A stretch of DNA of 39,911 bases, from the NCBI GenBank assembly GCA_949297565.1, contig CASFUI010000088.1, positions 1 to 39,911 of the forward strand, given 5' to 3'. Source of the DNA: an uncultured Eubacteriales bacterium. GTDB lineage: Bacteria > Bacillota > Clostridia > Lachnospirales > Lachnospiraceae. Under the pieces are notes generated by a model. The model worked only from the letters and a program-made list of their open reading frames with translations. It did not search any database and was not told the DNA's origin. Both the position numbers and the translations under genes were made by a program. Shown here one piece after another: positions 9,369 through 16,769 of the stretch (position 1 is its first letter; each line of letters begins with the position of its first letter).

Positions 9369-9718
9369 TAGAACAGGCCTCCTCCTAAGCCTGAAAGACC
9401 ACCTGTAATCTTTGACATCTGAGCCTGTGACTCTTCCTCACACTTTCTTAAAGCCTCGTTTGCGGCTGCCATAATCAAATCCTCAAGCATCTCCACATCT
9501 TCCGGGTCAACCGCTTCAGGGTCAATCTTAACCTTTGTCACTTCCCGCTTACCGCTGACAGTCACCTCTACAGCGCCGCCGCCTGCAGCCGCAGTAAACT
9601 CCTTAGCCTCAAGCTCTGCCTGCTGTGTCTCCATCTGGCGCTGCATTCTCTGTGCCTGCTTCATCAGATTATTCATGTTTCCCGGCATTCCTCCGGGAAA
9701 TCCGCCTCTCTTTGCCAT
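9368..9718 (-). CDS. ybaB: Nucleoid-associated protein YbaB/EbfC
   Basis: 116-residue member of the YbaB/EbfC family, small dimeric DNA-binding proteins found between dnaX and recR. It has a Gly/Met-rich start, then a Gln/Arg-rich helix ('NLMKQAQRMQRQMETQ'), the conserved 'VEVTVSGKREVTKVKIDPE' strand region and 'EMLEDLIMAAANEALRK'. The start is at the dnaX stop (TAATG-type junction) and the stop overlaps the recR start, so the three genes form one translationally coupled unit. Confidence 0.97.
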   Translation of the reverse strand: MAKRGGFPGGMPGNMNNLMKQAQRMQRQMETQQAELEAKEFTAAAGGGAVEVTVSGKREVTKVKIDPEAVDPEDVEMLEDLIMAAANEALRKCEEESQAQMSKITGGLSGLGGGLF

Positions 9719-11352
9719 TAGATAAATTCCTCCTTATCATCTACTTCTATATCCATATTTACAAGCTCCCTTATATCGGTAAAGCGGTTCTGAAAATCCT
9801 CCTCATCCGAAAGCTTTGTAACTATAATATTCACACTTATACCGGTTCTTTCCTCTATAATATCCGAAAGCCGCCGCTTATCCTCGTCACGCGAAATTGT
9901 ATTATAAACGGACGGAGATTTGACCATAATCTCAAGACTTGCACCGTCACTTCCAAGCGTCACGTTGCACTGCCTTAAACATACGGCAAGCATCTGGTCA
10001 TCGACAGTATTCACAATGCTGTTCCACTGTGAGGCAATCTGTCTTACATCATCCGGCAGCGCTTCAATAACGCGCTTTGGGGCAGGCTTTGAAGCTTCCC
10101 CGACGTCTGATGACGAACTTGACGGCTGACCTTGTATTCCGGCTGCACCGGCTGTAAAAGCGCCTTCCTTAAGCTTCTGCTGTGTTTTTTCAAGCTGATT
10201 TTCAAGCAGCGAAATCCTGCCCTCCAGCTCTGCGAGCTCCCCGCCCCGCTCCATAGACGGTCTGCACAGCTTAATAATCGCAACTTCAAGCTTAATACGC
10301 TTCTGTACCGCAAATTTTAAATCGTTTGACAAATCCGAAAGCACTCTTATATATCGCATCAGAGTGTTCTCATCTACAAGCTTAGCCTCCTCGATAAGCT
10401 GCTTTAAACTCTCATCGGAGACATCTATTATATCCATAAGTTTTGATGTGTCATCCGTTGTCTTAACAAGCAGAATATTTCTCAGATACCATATGAAGTC
10501 GCTCACAAACTGTCCAAGCTCACGCCCCTGCATTATAAGTCTCTCCACAAGACTCATACAGCCAGCGGCATCTCCGTCTGTTATAAGCGACAGCATATTT
10601 TCAAATACAGTTGTATCAACGGCTCCAAGCACCTCGAGAACATTTTCGTACTTCAGATCCTGTCCGAGATAAAACGCGATACACTGGTCAATAAGGCTCA
10701 GCGCGTCTCGCATAGAGCCGTCCGCCGCCTTTGCAATGTATCTTACCGCCCTGTCCTCGACATTGATTTTTTCAGCCTCCATAAGCTGTGTAAGCCTATC
10801 GGAAATTGTATCTATCGAAATTCTGTGAAAATCGTATCTCTGACATCTCGACAATATCGTTATGGGAATCTTGTGCGCCTCCGTCGTAGCCAGTATAAAT
10901 ATGACATATGCCGGCGGCTCCTCCAATGTCTTTAAAAGCGCATTGAACGCCCCGATAGAGAGCATGTGAACCTCATCTATAATATATACCTTATAGCGTC
11001 CCTCAGTCGGAGAATACTGAACCTCCTCGCGTATTTCACGGATATTATCCACTCCGTTGTTGGACGCCGCGTCAATCTCTATAACATTCATTGAAGTTCC
11101 CGCTGCGATAGCCCTGCATACAGGACATTCCCCGCAGGGATTTCCGTCAACAGGATGCTCACAGTTTACAGCCTTCGCAAATATTTTAGCGATTGTCGTC
11201 TTTCCCGTACCCCTTGTTCCGCAAAACAGGTACGCGTGCCCCACTCTGTCCAGTTTAATCTGATTGCGCAGAGTTGTCACTATATGATCCTGTCCTTTGA
11301 CATCAGAAAAACTGGTCGGTCTCCATTTTCTGTATAACGCTTGATATGACAC
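9718..11352 (-). CDS. dnaX: DNA polymerase III subunit gamma/tau
   Basis: 544-residue clamp-loader ATPase that opens the sliding clamp in replication. Starting at the GTG at 11352 (AAGGAGG 8 nt upstream): 'SYQALYRKWRPTSFSDV' at the N-terminus, Walker A GTRGTGKT (45-52), zinc cysteines at 64, 73, 76 and 79, Walker B DEVH (126-129), and the SRC box 'ILSRCQRYDF' (about 168-177). The lid and collar domains follow, then a Gln/Ser-rich linker and a tau-specific C-terminal domain. The longer upstream open frame runs into the SRP RNA and is not used. I see no run of A's suggesting a programmed frameshift. Confidence 0.97.
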   Translation of the reverse strand: MSYQALYRKWRPTSFSDVKGQDHIVTTLRNQIKLDRVGHAYLFCGTRGTGKTTIAKIFAKAVNCEHPVDGNPCGECPVCRAIAAGTSMNVIEIDAASNNGVDNIREIREEVQYSPTEGRYKVYIIDEVHMLSIGAFNALLKTLEEPPAYVIFILATTEAHKIPITILSRCQRYDFHRISIDTISDRLTQLMEAEKINVEDRAVRYIAKAADGSMRDALSLIDQCIAFYLGQDLKYENVLEVLGAVDTTVFENMLSLITDGDAAGCMSLVERLIMQGRELGQFVSDFIWYLRNILLVKTTDDTSKLMDIIDVSDESLKQLIEEAKLVDENTLMRYIRVLSDLSNDLKFAVQKRIKLEVAIIKLCRPSMERGGELAELEGRISLLENQLEKTQQKLKEGAFTAGAAGIQGQPSSSSSDVGEASKPAPKRVIEALPDDVRQIASQWNSIVNTVDDQMLAVCLRQCNVTLGSDGASLEIMVKSPSVYNTISRDEDKRRLSDIIEERTGISVNIIVTKLSDEEDFQNRFTDIRELVNMDIEVDDKEEFI

Positions 11353-11445
11353 CGGAAACCTCCTTAAATATATCACAGCCCAGCCATGCCACACTTTCAC
11401 AAATATAATGACACAACCGAACATCTGCCTGAAAACATTATAAAA

Positions 11446-11709
11446 CCGCGCGTCCGGCTTCGAACAAATGTCCACAGACGTTACCGATACAGTTAGCTCG
11501 ATTCAGGCGCCCTTCCGGCACACGAAAGCTTTCGCTTAATGCTGCTTCATTCCTGACCTGACATGGTTCACGAATTTTCGTTGCGGAAGACCCAAATGTC
11601 ATCACCACTTTTATCGGGCTGCTCCATAAACTATTGCCCTCTGCCAAACATCACCCCTGCTATAGCGGATTGCAGGTACAAGGTGCCGCTACTACCCCGG
11701 CTGCGCGGT
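11446..11709 (-). ncRNA. ffs: Signal recognition particle RNA, long (scRNA) type
   Basis: About 264 nt on the minus strand. The 5' end (CCGCGCAGCCGG) pairs with the 3' end (CCGG-A-CGCGCGG). The 5' Alu-like part carries TAGCGGCACCTTGTACCTG and the conserved AATCCGCTATAGCAGGG. The Ffh-binding apical loop is visible as ACCATGTCAGGTC, then a GGAA tetraloop closed by UCA/UGA, then GAAGCAGCA. The layout follows B. subtilis scRNA, including its position just upstream of dnaX. The end coordinates are good to a few bases. Confidence 0.95.
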
Positions 11710-11716
11710 AAGTTTA

Positions 11717-11745
11717 ATTATATCCGCTAATGCGCCGGCTGTCAA
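11717..11745 (-). promoter_or_regulatory. Consensus sigma-A promoter of SRP RNA
   Basis: TTGACA and TATAAT with a 17-bp spacer on the minus strand, 7 bp ahead of the predicted RNA 5' end. A perfect match suits a highly expressed stable RNA. It probably also feeds dnaX-ybaB-recR and the SMC genes. Confidence 0.9.
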
Positions 11746-11775
11746 GGTTTCAAAAAGCGGCTGAACGTGTTAATC

Positions 11776-11804
11776 TTGTATTATTCCTGCGTTTAGTATA
11801 CAAT
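11776..11804 (+). promoter_or_regulatory. Promoter of tadA
   Basis: TTGTAT and TACAAT with a 17-bp spacer on the plus strand, about 45 bp before the chosen tadA start and divergent from the SRP RNA promoter. Confidence 0.65.
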
Positions 11805-11848
11805 TATCTTATTCTTTTTTTCTTACTACGAAGGAAATGAGGACATAT

Positions 11849-12349
11849 ATGAGACAGGTAGATACAAATCCGGTTACGACCGAACAGACTGATGCAGATA
11901 TAAAATATATGAAAGCTGCAGTCGCTCAGGCTAAAAAGGCATATAAATTAAACGAAGTGCCGATAGGCTGCGTAATCGTTCATGAAGGCAGAATTATAGG
12001 GAGAGGCTATAACAGGCGCAACACAGACAAGACAGCCCTCGGTCACGCAGAAATTACAGCCATTAAAAAGGCGTGCAAAATTATCGGCGACTGGCGCCTT
12101 GAGGATTGTACAATCTACATTACACTTGAGCCGTGCCAGATGTGCGCCGGAGCCATCGTACAGTCGAGAATCCCCCGTGTCGTTATAGGCTCTATGAATC
12201 CCAAAGCCGGGTGCGCCGGCTCAATATTAAATATACTTGAAATGCCTCGGTTTAATCACGTATGCAGTGTCACACGCGGAGTACTTGGCGATGTGTGCAG
12301 CAAAATGCTTTCAGATTTTTTCAGAGAGCTGAGAAACAGTAAAAAATAA
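11849..12349 (+). CDS. tadA: tRNA-specific adenosine deaminase
   Basis: 166-residue zinc deaminase that converts A34 to inosine in tRNA-Arg(ACG). The zinc site and proton shuttle are H66-A-E68 and PCQMC (95-99), the latter in 'ITLEPCQMCAGAIVQSRI'. The core matches TadA from 'DIKYMKAAVAQAKKAY' onward; the first 18 residues are a variable extension. I used the ATG at 11849 because GAGGA lies at a good distance; the ATG at 11837 would have its purine run only 1-2 nt away. It is followed 34 nt later by a GNAT gene in the same direction. Confidence 0.95.
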   Translation: MRQVDTNPVTTEQTDADIKYMKAAVAQAKKAYKLNEVPIGCVIVHEGRIIGRGYNRRNTDKTALGHAEITAIKKACKIIGDWRLEDCTIYITLEPCQMCAGAIVQSRIPRVVIGSMNPKAGCAGSILNILEMPRFNHVCSVTRGVLGDVCSKMLSDFFRELRNSKK

Positions 12350-12383
12350 ACTTGCAGAAAAATATGCAGATAAGGGTATTATA

Positions 12384-12923
12384 ATGAAATTTGAATATCA
12401 TTCCGACAGCCTCGCCCTCAAGGTGCTGGATACAAGCCATACCGGCGAGGTCCTTGATTTTTATAAGAGAAATAAAGAATCCTTTGAGAAATATGAGACG
12501 GACAAGCCGTCAAATTTTTACACCTATACATTTATATATAATCTTCTGAAAGCCGAATATTCATCCTGCCTGCACGGAAAACATATCAGATTTTTTCTGT
12601 ATGATTACAGCGTATCGGATAAAATTATAGGCAGCGTGTCTTTCACTGATATTAAAACTAATATGAAAAGCTGTATTATAGGCTATAAAATTGACGAGGC
12701 TTTCAGACATATGGGATATGGCAGGAGAATGCTTACCTTGTCTCTGAAAATTATGGTTACCGAATGCGGAATGCACCGCATAGAGGCTTACATTCTCCCT
12801 GACAACACCCCGTCAATACAGCTCGCTAAGACAATGGGTTTTCTGAGCGAGGGTACAGCCTACGCCTATGCGAAAATAAACAACAACTGGCGCGACCATC
12901 TTCGCTTCACATATATATCATAA
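12384..12923 (+). CDS. GNAT N-acetyltransferase (RimJ/RimL-like)
   Basis: 179-residue acetyltransferase of the GNAT superfamily. The acetyl-CoA loop is visible as 'FRHMGYGRRMLTLSLKI' (R-x-x-G-x-G). The following 'MHRIEAYILPDNTPSIQLAKTMGF' matches the RimJ/RimL ribosomal-protein alanine acetyltransferase pattern. The substrate cannot be told from sequence; small-molecule or protein N-terminal acetylation are both possible. It starts 34 nt after tadA with an AAGGG ribosome site and probably shares its transcript. It converges with the next minus-strand gene with only 36 nt between, and I see no terminator there. Confidence 0.88.
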   Translation: MKFEYHSDSLALKVLDTSHTGEVLDFYKRNKESFEKYETDKPSNFYTYTFIYNLLKAEYSSCLHGKHIRFFLYDYSVSDKIIGSVSFTDIKTNMKSCIIGYKIDEAFRHMGYGRRMLTLSLKIMVTECGMHRIEAYILPDNTPSIQLAKTMGFLSEGTAYAYAKINNNWRDHLRFTYIS

Positions 12924-12959
12924 TAATTTTTTAATCTATTCCTCTGCCCTGAAGCCATG

Positions 12960-14111
12960 CTAGAATTCCTGATACCAATATCCAAAATAAGGATTGGCAA
13001 AATCGCTTCTGTGGCTCTTCTTAAAATTGTCAAAGCCGAACATAGAGGCCATAAACCGCTCTCTGTTGCAGTACATTCCCGGAACTCCGATAAAATACTT
13101 CGTATGATTTTCATTTTCACGCACTTTTCCGAACAGAAGATGCTTAAAATTATAAAATCCATGTATGAGAAAGCTGTTATTTACAATAACCTCATCCTCT
13201 ATAGGCAGCGTCTTGAGTATTTCAGGCGTGACCTCAATACAGTCGTAATAATAATCATCATCAAAAGCGTTTATAAAATCTGCGTTTTCAAACAGCCTTT
13301 CTATCAAATCAGAACTCATGTCTGTATCTGTTCCGCTCTTGTCATATCCGCAATTTTCTTTATTCTGATATGTCTGTTCAGGCTCTTTTTCAGCCACAGC
13401 CGCACATTCCGCCGCCATAACCTGTGCGCCGGACTCTTCACGTGCCTCATTCTCCCCCTGCTCCTTAGGAATGGCTTCCGACTTCGCTGCGTCCGATGAT
13501 GTACTTCCTGCATCTCCCTGCTCATCTGATATATTACGCTCCGACTCCTCACCTTGTTTGCCGGAAGCAGCTTCTGAGCTCTCTGCCGTATTTTGTCCGC
13601 CGGACGGCACATCTGTGTCAGCTGTGTCAACAGTCTCTATATCCTGACTTTGCTGAGGCTCATGAGTTTCCTTTTCGGGCTCGCTCCTTTTATACCCTTT
13701 TGGAAGAAATACAACTCTGTCAGATTTTACCTCATCATCATCCCACATACTGAAAAGCATATAAAATCTGTCGTCCGACTTTGCCGCCGCAATCCCGCAA
13801 ATATCATAAAATGTATATCCTGAGGATTCGATATTGTCCGGATTATAAATTCCGTTAAACATTCCAAGCCCCGACTTTACAAGAACATTTCCGACAGGGA
13901 GCAGGCTGTATTTTCCCGGAGACGCTGAGTCCTTTTCAACCATAAAAAATATGTCCATATACTCTGGCGTGTCCGTATATACTCCTCTCAGCGATACCTG
14001 AAGCATAAACTTTCCGCCGCGTACCTCAGCCTTTGCAAAGCCTACATTCTTTTCCCTTACACCTCCCGGATACGCATAAATGTATGATACCAGTCTCTTA
14101 TATTCATTCAT
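12960..14111 (-). CDS. DUF6128-like protein with disordered linker
   Basis: 383 residues, function unknown. It has three parts. An N-terminal beta-rich domain (about 1-150, 'NEYKRLVSYIYAYPGGVREK') comes first. A long acidic Ser/Glu/Thr/Ala-rich linker (about 150-265) is surely disordered. A C-terminal domain (about 265-383) holds 'YFIGVPGMYCNRERFMASMF' and ends in aromatic residues. The C-terminal pattern resembles the DUF6128 family of Lachnospiraceae (from memory). No signal peptide or membrane segment is visible. It is the last gene of a minus-strand row after tatD, rsmA and the Nudix gene, but 150 nt separate it from the Nudix gene. Confidence 0.8.
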   Translation of the reverse strand: MNEYKRLVSYIYAYPGGVREKNVGFAKAEVRGGKFMLQVSLRGVYTDTPEYMDIFFMVEKDSASPGKYSLLPVGNVLVKSGLGMFNGIYNPDNIESSGYTFYDICGIAAAKSDDRFYMLFSMWDDDEVKSDRVVFLPKGYKRSEPEKETHEPQQSQDIETVDTADTDVPSGGQNTAESSEAASGKQGEESERNISDEQGDAGSTSSDAAKSEAIPKEQGENEAREESGAQVMAAECAAVAEKEPEQTYQNKENCGYDKSGTDTDMSSDLIERLFENADFINAFDDDYYYDCIEVTPEILKTLPIEDEVIVNNSFLIHGFYNFKHLLFGKVRENENHTKYFIGVPGMYCNRERFMASMFGFDNFKKSHRSDFANPYFGYWYQEF

Positions 14112-14261
14112 TAAAACAAGCCTTCCTTTCAGCTAACATGCCCACTGCAAGATTATGCCGAAAGGGAGGCAAATATTACACACATATATAACAGATTGAA
14201 TTTCTTAATATAAATACCTGCCGTTCAAAAACTGCTGCGCGATTTTTGACCTTTGCCGTAG

Positions 14262-14750
14262 TTAATTGTACAGTCTGCTTTCCACCAGCCTGTCCTTGTC
14301 ATATTCCAGTTTAAGCGAGAAAAACTCTCTGTCTTCCCTCAGCAGACGCAGAAAAATCCTGTCTCCCTCCCAGAGATTTAATTTTTCAATCTCATCAAAC
14401 GGCACCCACTCAAGAACACCCTCTGAACATTCGGGCAGATTTTCAGAATCTCCCTCAAAGCCGTCAACCGTGAACAAATGCATATATTCACAGCCCCAAT
14501 CCTTTAAGATAAAAGTCACAATTCCGCGAAAACGAAATGACGTAACCTTAAGCCCCGTCTCCTCCTCAACCTCGCGTATCATACATTCCTCCGGGCTTTC
14601 TCCCTCGATAAAATGTCCTCCCACGCCAATCCATTTTCCCTTATTGGCGTCGTTTTTCTTGGATATGCGGTGCATCATAAGATACCTTCCGTCCTTCTCG
14701 ATATAACAAAGTGTTGTAAGATTGCTTGACTCCCTTATCGTCTCTTTCAT
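14262..14750 (-). CDS. Nudix hydrolase (MutT/8-oxo-dGTP diphosphatase type)
   Basis: 162 residues with a complete Nudix box at 45-67: G45, E51, R59-E60, E63-E64 and G66 fit GX5EX7REUXEEXGU exactly. These bind the divalent metal that hydrolyses nucleoside diphosphate bonds. 'LCYIEKDGRYLMMHRISKK' before it and 'GVLEWVPFDEIEKL' after it resemble 8-oxo-dGTP diphosphatase-like members. The true substrate is not deducible. The ATG has GAGGA upstream. It follows rsmA by 72 nt on the same strand. Confidence 0.92.
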   Translation of the reverse strand: MKETIRESSNLTTLCYIEKDGRYLMMHRISKKNDANKGKWIGVGGHFIEGESPEECMIREVEEETGLKVTSFRFRGIVTFILKDWGCEYMHLFTVDGFEGDSENLPECSEGVLEWVPFDEIEKLNLWEGDRIFLRLLREDREFFSLKLEYDKDRLVESRLYN

Positions 14751-14822
14751 AAATTATCCTCATTTCTGTGCTGTCTTCTGCACATATCAGGCTTGCGGCA
14801 CAAGCCGCCCCTCTGCGCTCCG

Positions 14823-15707
14823 TCACGATTTCAGAGCGTTGACAAGCTTGGCAAACTGCTCAAGCGTGAGAGCCTCGCCTCTCACCGCAGGCGGAAGTCC
14901 GCACTTTTCAAGCGCAGCGGCGAGCTGTTCTTTAGATATTCCAAGCTCTGTACATCCGCACACGCTGTTAGTCATAGTTTTTCTTCTCTGATTAAATGAA
15001 GCTCGAATAATTCCAAACATGAGCTTTTCATCACAGACCTGCACCGGCGGTTTTTCATAACGTGAAAGTCTTATTACTGCCGAATCCACATTCGGACGCG
15101 GCATAAAACAGCTTGCCGGAACAGTGAGCACAACCTGTGGCTTTGCGTAATACTGCACAGCGAGAGAAAGCGCGCCGTAATCCTTGGTTCCGGGACCAAC
15201 CTGCATCCTGTCGGCAACCTCTTTCTGCACCATAACGGTAACGCTTGAGAGAGGCACACCGCTCTCAAAAAGCCCCATTATAATAGGAGTTGTTATATAA
15301 TACGGCAGATTTGCCACAACCTTAATAGGTCTGCCACTGTTTCTCTCCTCAGCCAGCTTCGCGATGTCAAGCTTGAGCACATCCTCATTTATTACTGTGA
15401 CATTGTCATAAAATTTTAGAGTATCATTCTCAAGAATGGGTATGAGCTTCTTATCAATCTCGACCGCTACAACTTCCCGTGCCTCCTCACACAAAATCTG
15501 TGTCATTGTGCCTATGCCAGGACCTATTTCAAGTACAAAATCATCAGCCGTAACTCCCGCCTCCCGGACAATTTTGCGCACAATATTCTCATCAATCAAA
15601 AAATTCTGACCATATTTCTTCTGGAAAGAAAATCCGTACTTTTGAAGCACTTCTATCGTATTGGTAGGATTTCCAAGATGCTTTACATTTTCAAACCTCT
15701 GTGCCAT
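14823..15707 (-). CDS. rsmA: 16S rRNA dimethyladenosine transferase RsmA/KsgA
   Basis: 294 residues, usual length. It dimethylates the two adjacent adenosines (A1518/A1519) near the 3' end of 16S rRNA late in 30S assembly. Visible motifs are 'KKYGQNFLIDENIVRKIV', the SAM loop 'VLEIGPGIGTMT', the acidic 'VAVEIDKKLIPIL', and the catalytic 'VVANLPYYITTPII'. The C-terminal domain has 'ASFNQRRKTMTNSV'. It lies between tatD and a Nudix gene, a tatD-rsmA order common in Bacillota. Confidence 0.98.
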   Translation of the reverse strand: MAQRFENVKHLGNPTNTIEVLQKYGFSFQKKYGQNFLIDENIVRKIVREAGVTADDFVLEIGPGIGTMTQILCEEAREVVAVEIDKKLIPILENDTLKFYDNVTVINEDVLKLDIAKLAEERNSGRPIKVVANLPYYITTPIIMGLFESGVPLSSVTVMVQKEVADRMQVGPGTKDYGALSLAVQYYAKPQVVLTVPASCFMPRPNVDSAVIRLSRYEKPPVQVCDEKLMFGIIRASFNQRRKTMTNSVCGCTELGISKEQLAAALEKCGLPPAVRGEALTLEQFAKLVNALKS

Positions 15708-15786
15708 TCCTGCTGCTCCTCATTACTTTTAATTATGTTTAAATAATTTTTATCCGTCTATAAATTTAGTGTTAATTTTCTGCTCT

Positions 15787-16566
15787 CTATTTGCCAAAAA
15801 ACAGCTTCCTTGCGTTTGCATTAGCTGTGTCAATAACCTCCTGAGCAGATACACCCTTAATTTGTGCTATTTTTTCAGCGACAAACGCAATATTCCTGCT
15901 GTCATTTCTCGTGCCGCGGTGCGGCTCAGGCGCCATATACGGACTGTCGGTCTCCAGCAGAATTCTTGAAAGCGGCACTGCCTCAACTGTTTCAACAAGC
16001 TTTCTGGCGTTTTTAAACGTGACAACTCCTCCTACTCCAATAAAAAAGCCCATATCAAGGAACTGCTCTGCCGCCTCTTTAGTATACGAATAACAGTGAA
16101 TAACGCCGCCCGTCTCATCAGCCCGCTCCCGTTTCATGCACTCTAAGGTGTCCGCACATGCCTCTCTTGAGTGTATAATTACGGGCTTTTTCACTTCACG
16201 TGCCGCCTGAAGCTGCTGCCTGAACCAATTTTTCTGAACTTCCTTCTCCGGCTCCGGATAATGATAATCAAGCCCGATTTCACCTACTGCAACTATCTTT
16301 TTATTATCAGAAGCCTGTTTTACAATCCAATCTATATCCTGCCTTGTAAGAGAATCGACCTCCTCCGGATGAACACCGACAGCAGCATACACTCTCTCAT
16401 ACCTGTCCGCAAGCTCAAGAGATTTTTTGCACCCCTCAAGGCTTGCCCCAACATTTATAATATAGTCAAGCGCACCCTCCGGCGACAGCATTCCCTCAAG
16501 CAGCTCATCTCTGTCCTGCGAAAATGCTTCGTCGTCATAATGCGCATGTGTCTCAAATATCTTCAA
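15787..16566 (-). CDS. tatD: TatD family metal-dependent DNase
   Basis: TatD-type TIM-barrel hydrolase, about 259 residues. Metal ligands are visible as ETHAHYD, GEIGLDYH, 'KPVIIHSREA', 'GGVIHCYS' and 'LETDSPYMAPEPHRG'. I prefer the TTG at 16566, which gives MKIFETHAHYDD like other TatDs and has GGAGG 8 nt upstream. The ATG at 16581 overlaps that GGAGG and has none of its own. It is the head of a row with rsmA (79 nt gap) and the Nudix gene. Its promoter lies inside a long palindrome (16636-16672) and its leader holds a second hairpin. Confidence 0.95.
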   Translation of the reverse strand: MKIFETHAHYDDEAFSQDRDELLEGMLSPEGALDYIINVGASLEGCKKSLELADRYERVYAAVGVHPEEVDSLTRQDIDWIVKQASDNKKIVAVGEIGLDYHYPEPEKEVQKNWFRQQLQAAREVKKPVIIHSREACADTLECMKRERADETGGVIHCYSYTKEAAEQFLDMGFFIGVGGVVTFKNARKLVETVEAVPLSRILLETDSPYMAPEPHRGTRNDSRNIAFVAEKIAQIKGVSAQEVIDTANANARKLFFGK

Positions 16567-16604
16567 GTCCAAATCCTCCATAGTCCTGCTGATTTCAAGC
16601 GCTC

Positions 16605-16631
16605 TAATTTTTGCGGTGAACGCAAAAATTA
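16605..16631 (-). other. Hairpin in tatD leader
   Basis: TAATTTTTGCG and CGCAAAAATTA are perfect 11-bp arms around a 5-nt loop, in the transcribed leader of tatD about 25 nt before the start region. There is no T-run directly after it, so it is not a typical terminator. It could stabilise the mRNA or be a protein-binding site. Confidence 0.6.
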
Positions 16632-16635
16632 ATGC

Positions 16636-16672
16636 ACAGGTATAATGTGCACTCTGTGCACATTATACCTGT
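16636..16672. promoter_or_regulatory. 37-nt near-perfect palindrome overlapping tatD promoter
   Basis: Two 17-bp arms (ACAGGTATAATGTGCAC and its exact complement) flank a 3-nt centre. Each arm contains TATAAT, so the minus-strand -10 box of tatD lies in one arm and a mirrored copy lies on the plus strand. An operator for a dimeric repressor is the simplest reading. Confidence 0.6.
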
Positions 16673-16690
16673 CCGCATGGTTTTCAGCAA
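16662..16690 (-). promoter_or_regulatory. Promoter of tatD
   Basis: TTGCTG and TATAAT with a 17-bp spacer on the minus strand; the -10 hexamer is inside the palindrome. Confidence 0.7.
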
Positions 16691-16692
16691 CC

Positions 16693-16723
16693 AAAAAATC
16701 CGGCAGACCTGCTGCCGGATTTT
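16693..16723 (-). terminator. Intrinsic terminator of the PAP2 surface phosphatase gene
   Basis: AAAATCCGGCAG and CTGCCGGATTTT form a 12-bp stem with a 5-nt loop. On the minus strand it is followed by an uninterrupted T-run, 47 nt past the stop codon. Confidence 0.9.
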
Positions 16724-16769
16724 ACTCTCAGAACGGATTTCCCCGTACCGCTTATAATTTTCTTTTAAT

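Noticed and set aside
9718..11352. Programmed frameshift producing a short gamma form of DnaX
   Set aside because: No A-rich slippery heptamer with a following hairpin is visible in the expected region.
11438..11647. 69-codon frame upstream of dnaX
   Set aside because: It lies within the SRP RNA; the RNA structure and promoter explain the sequence.
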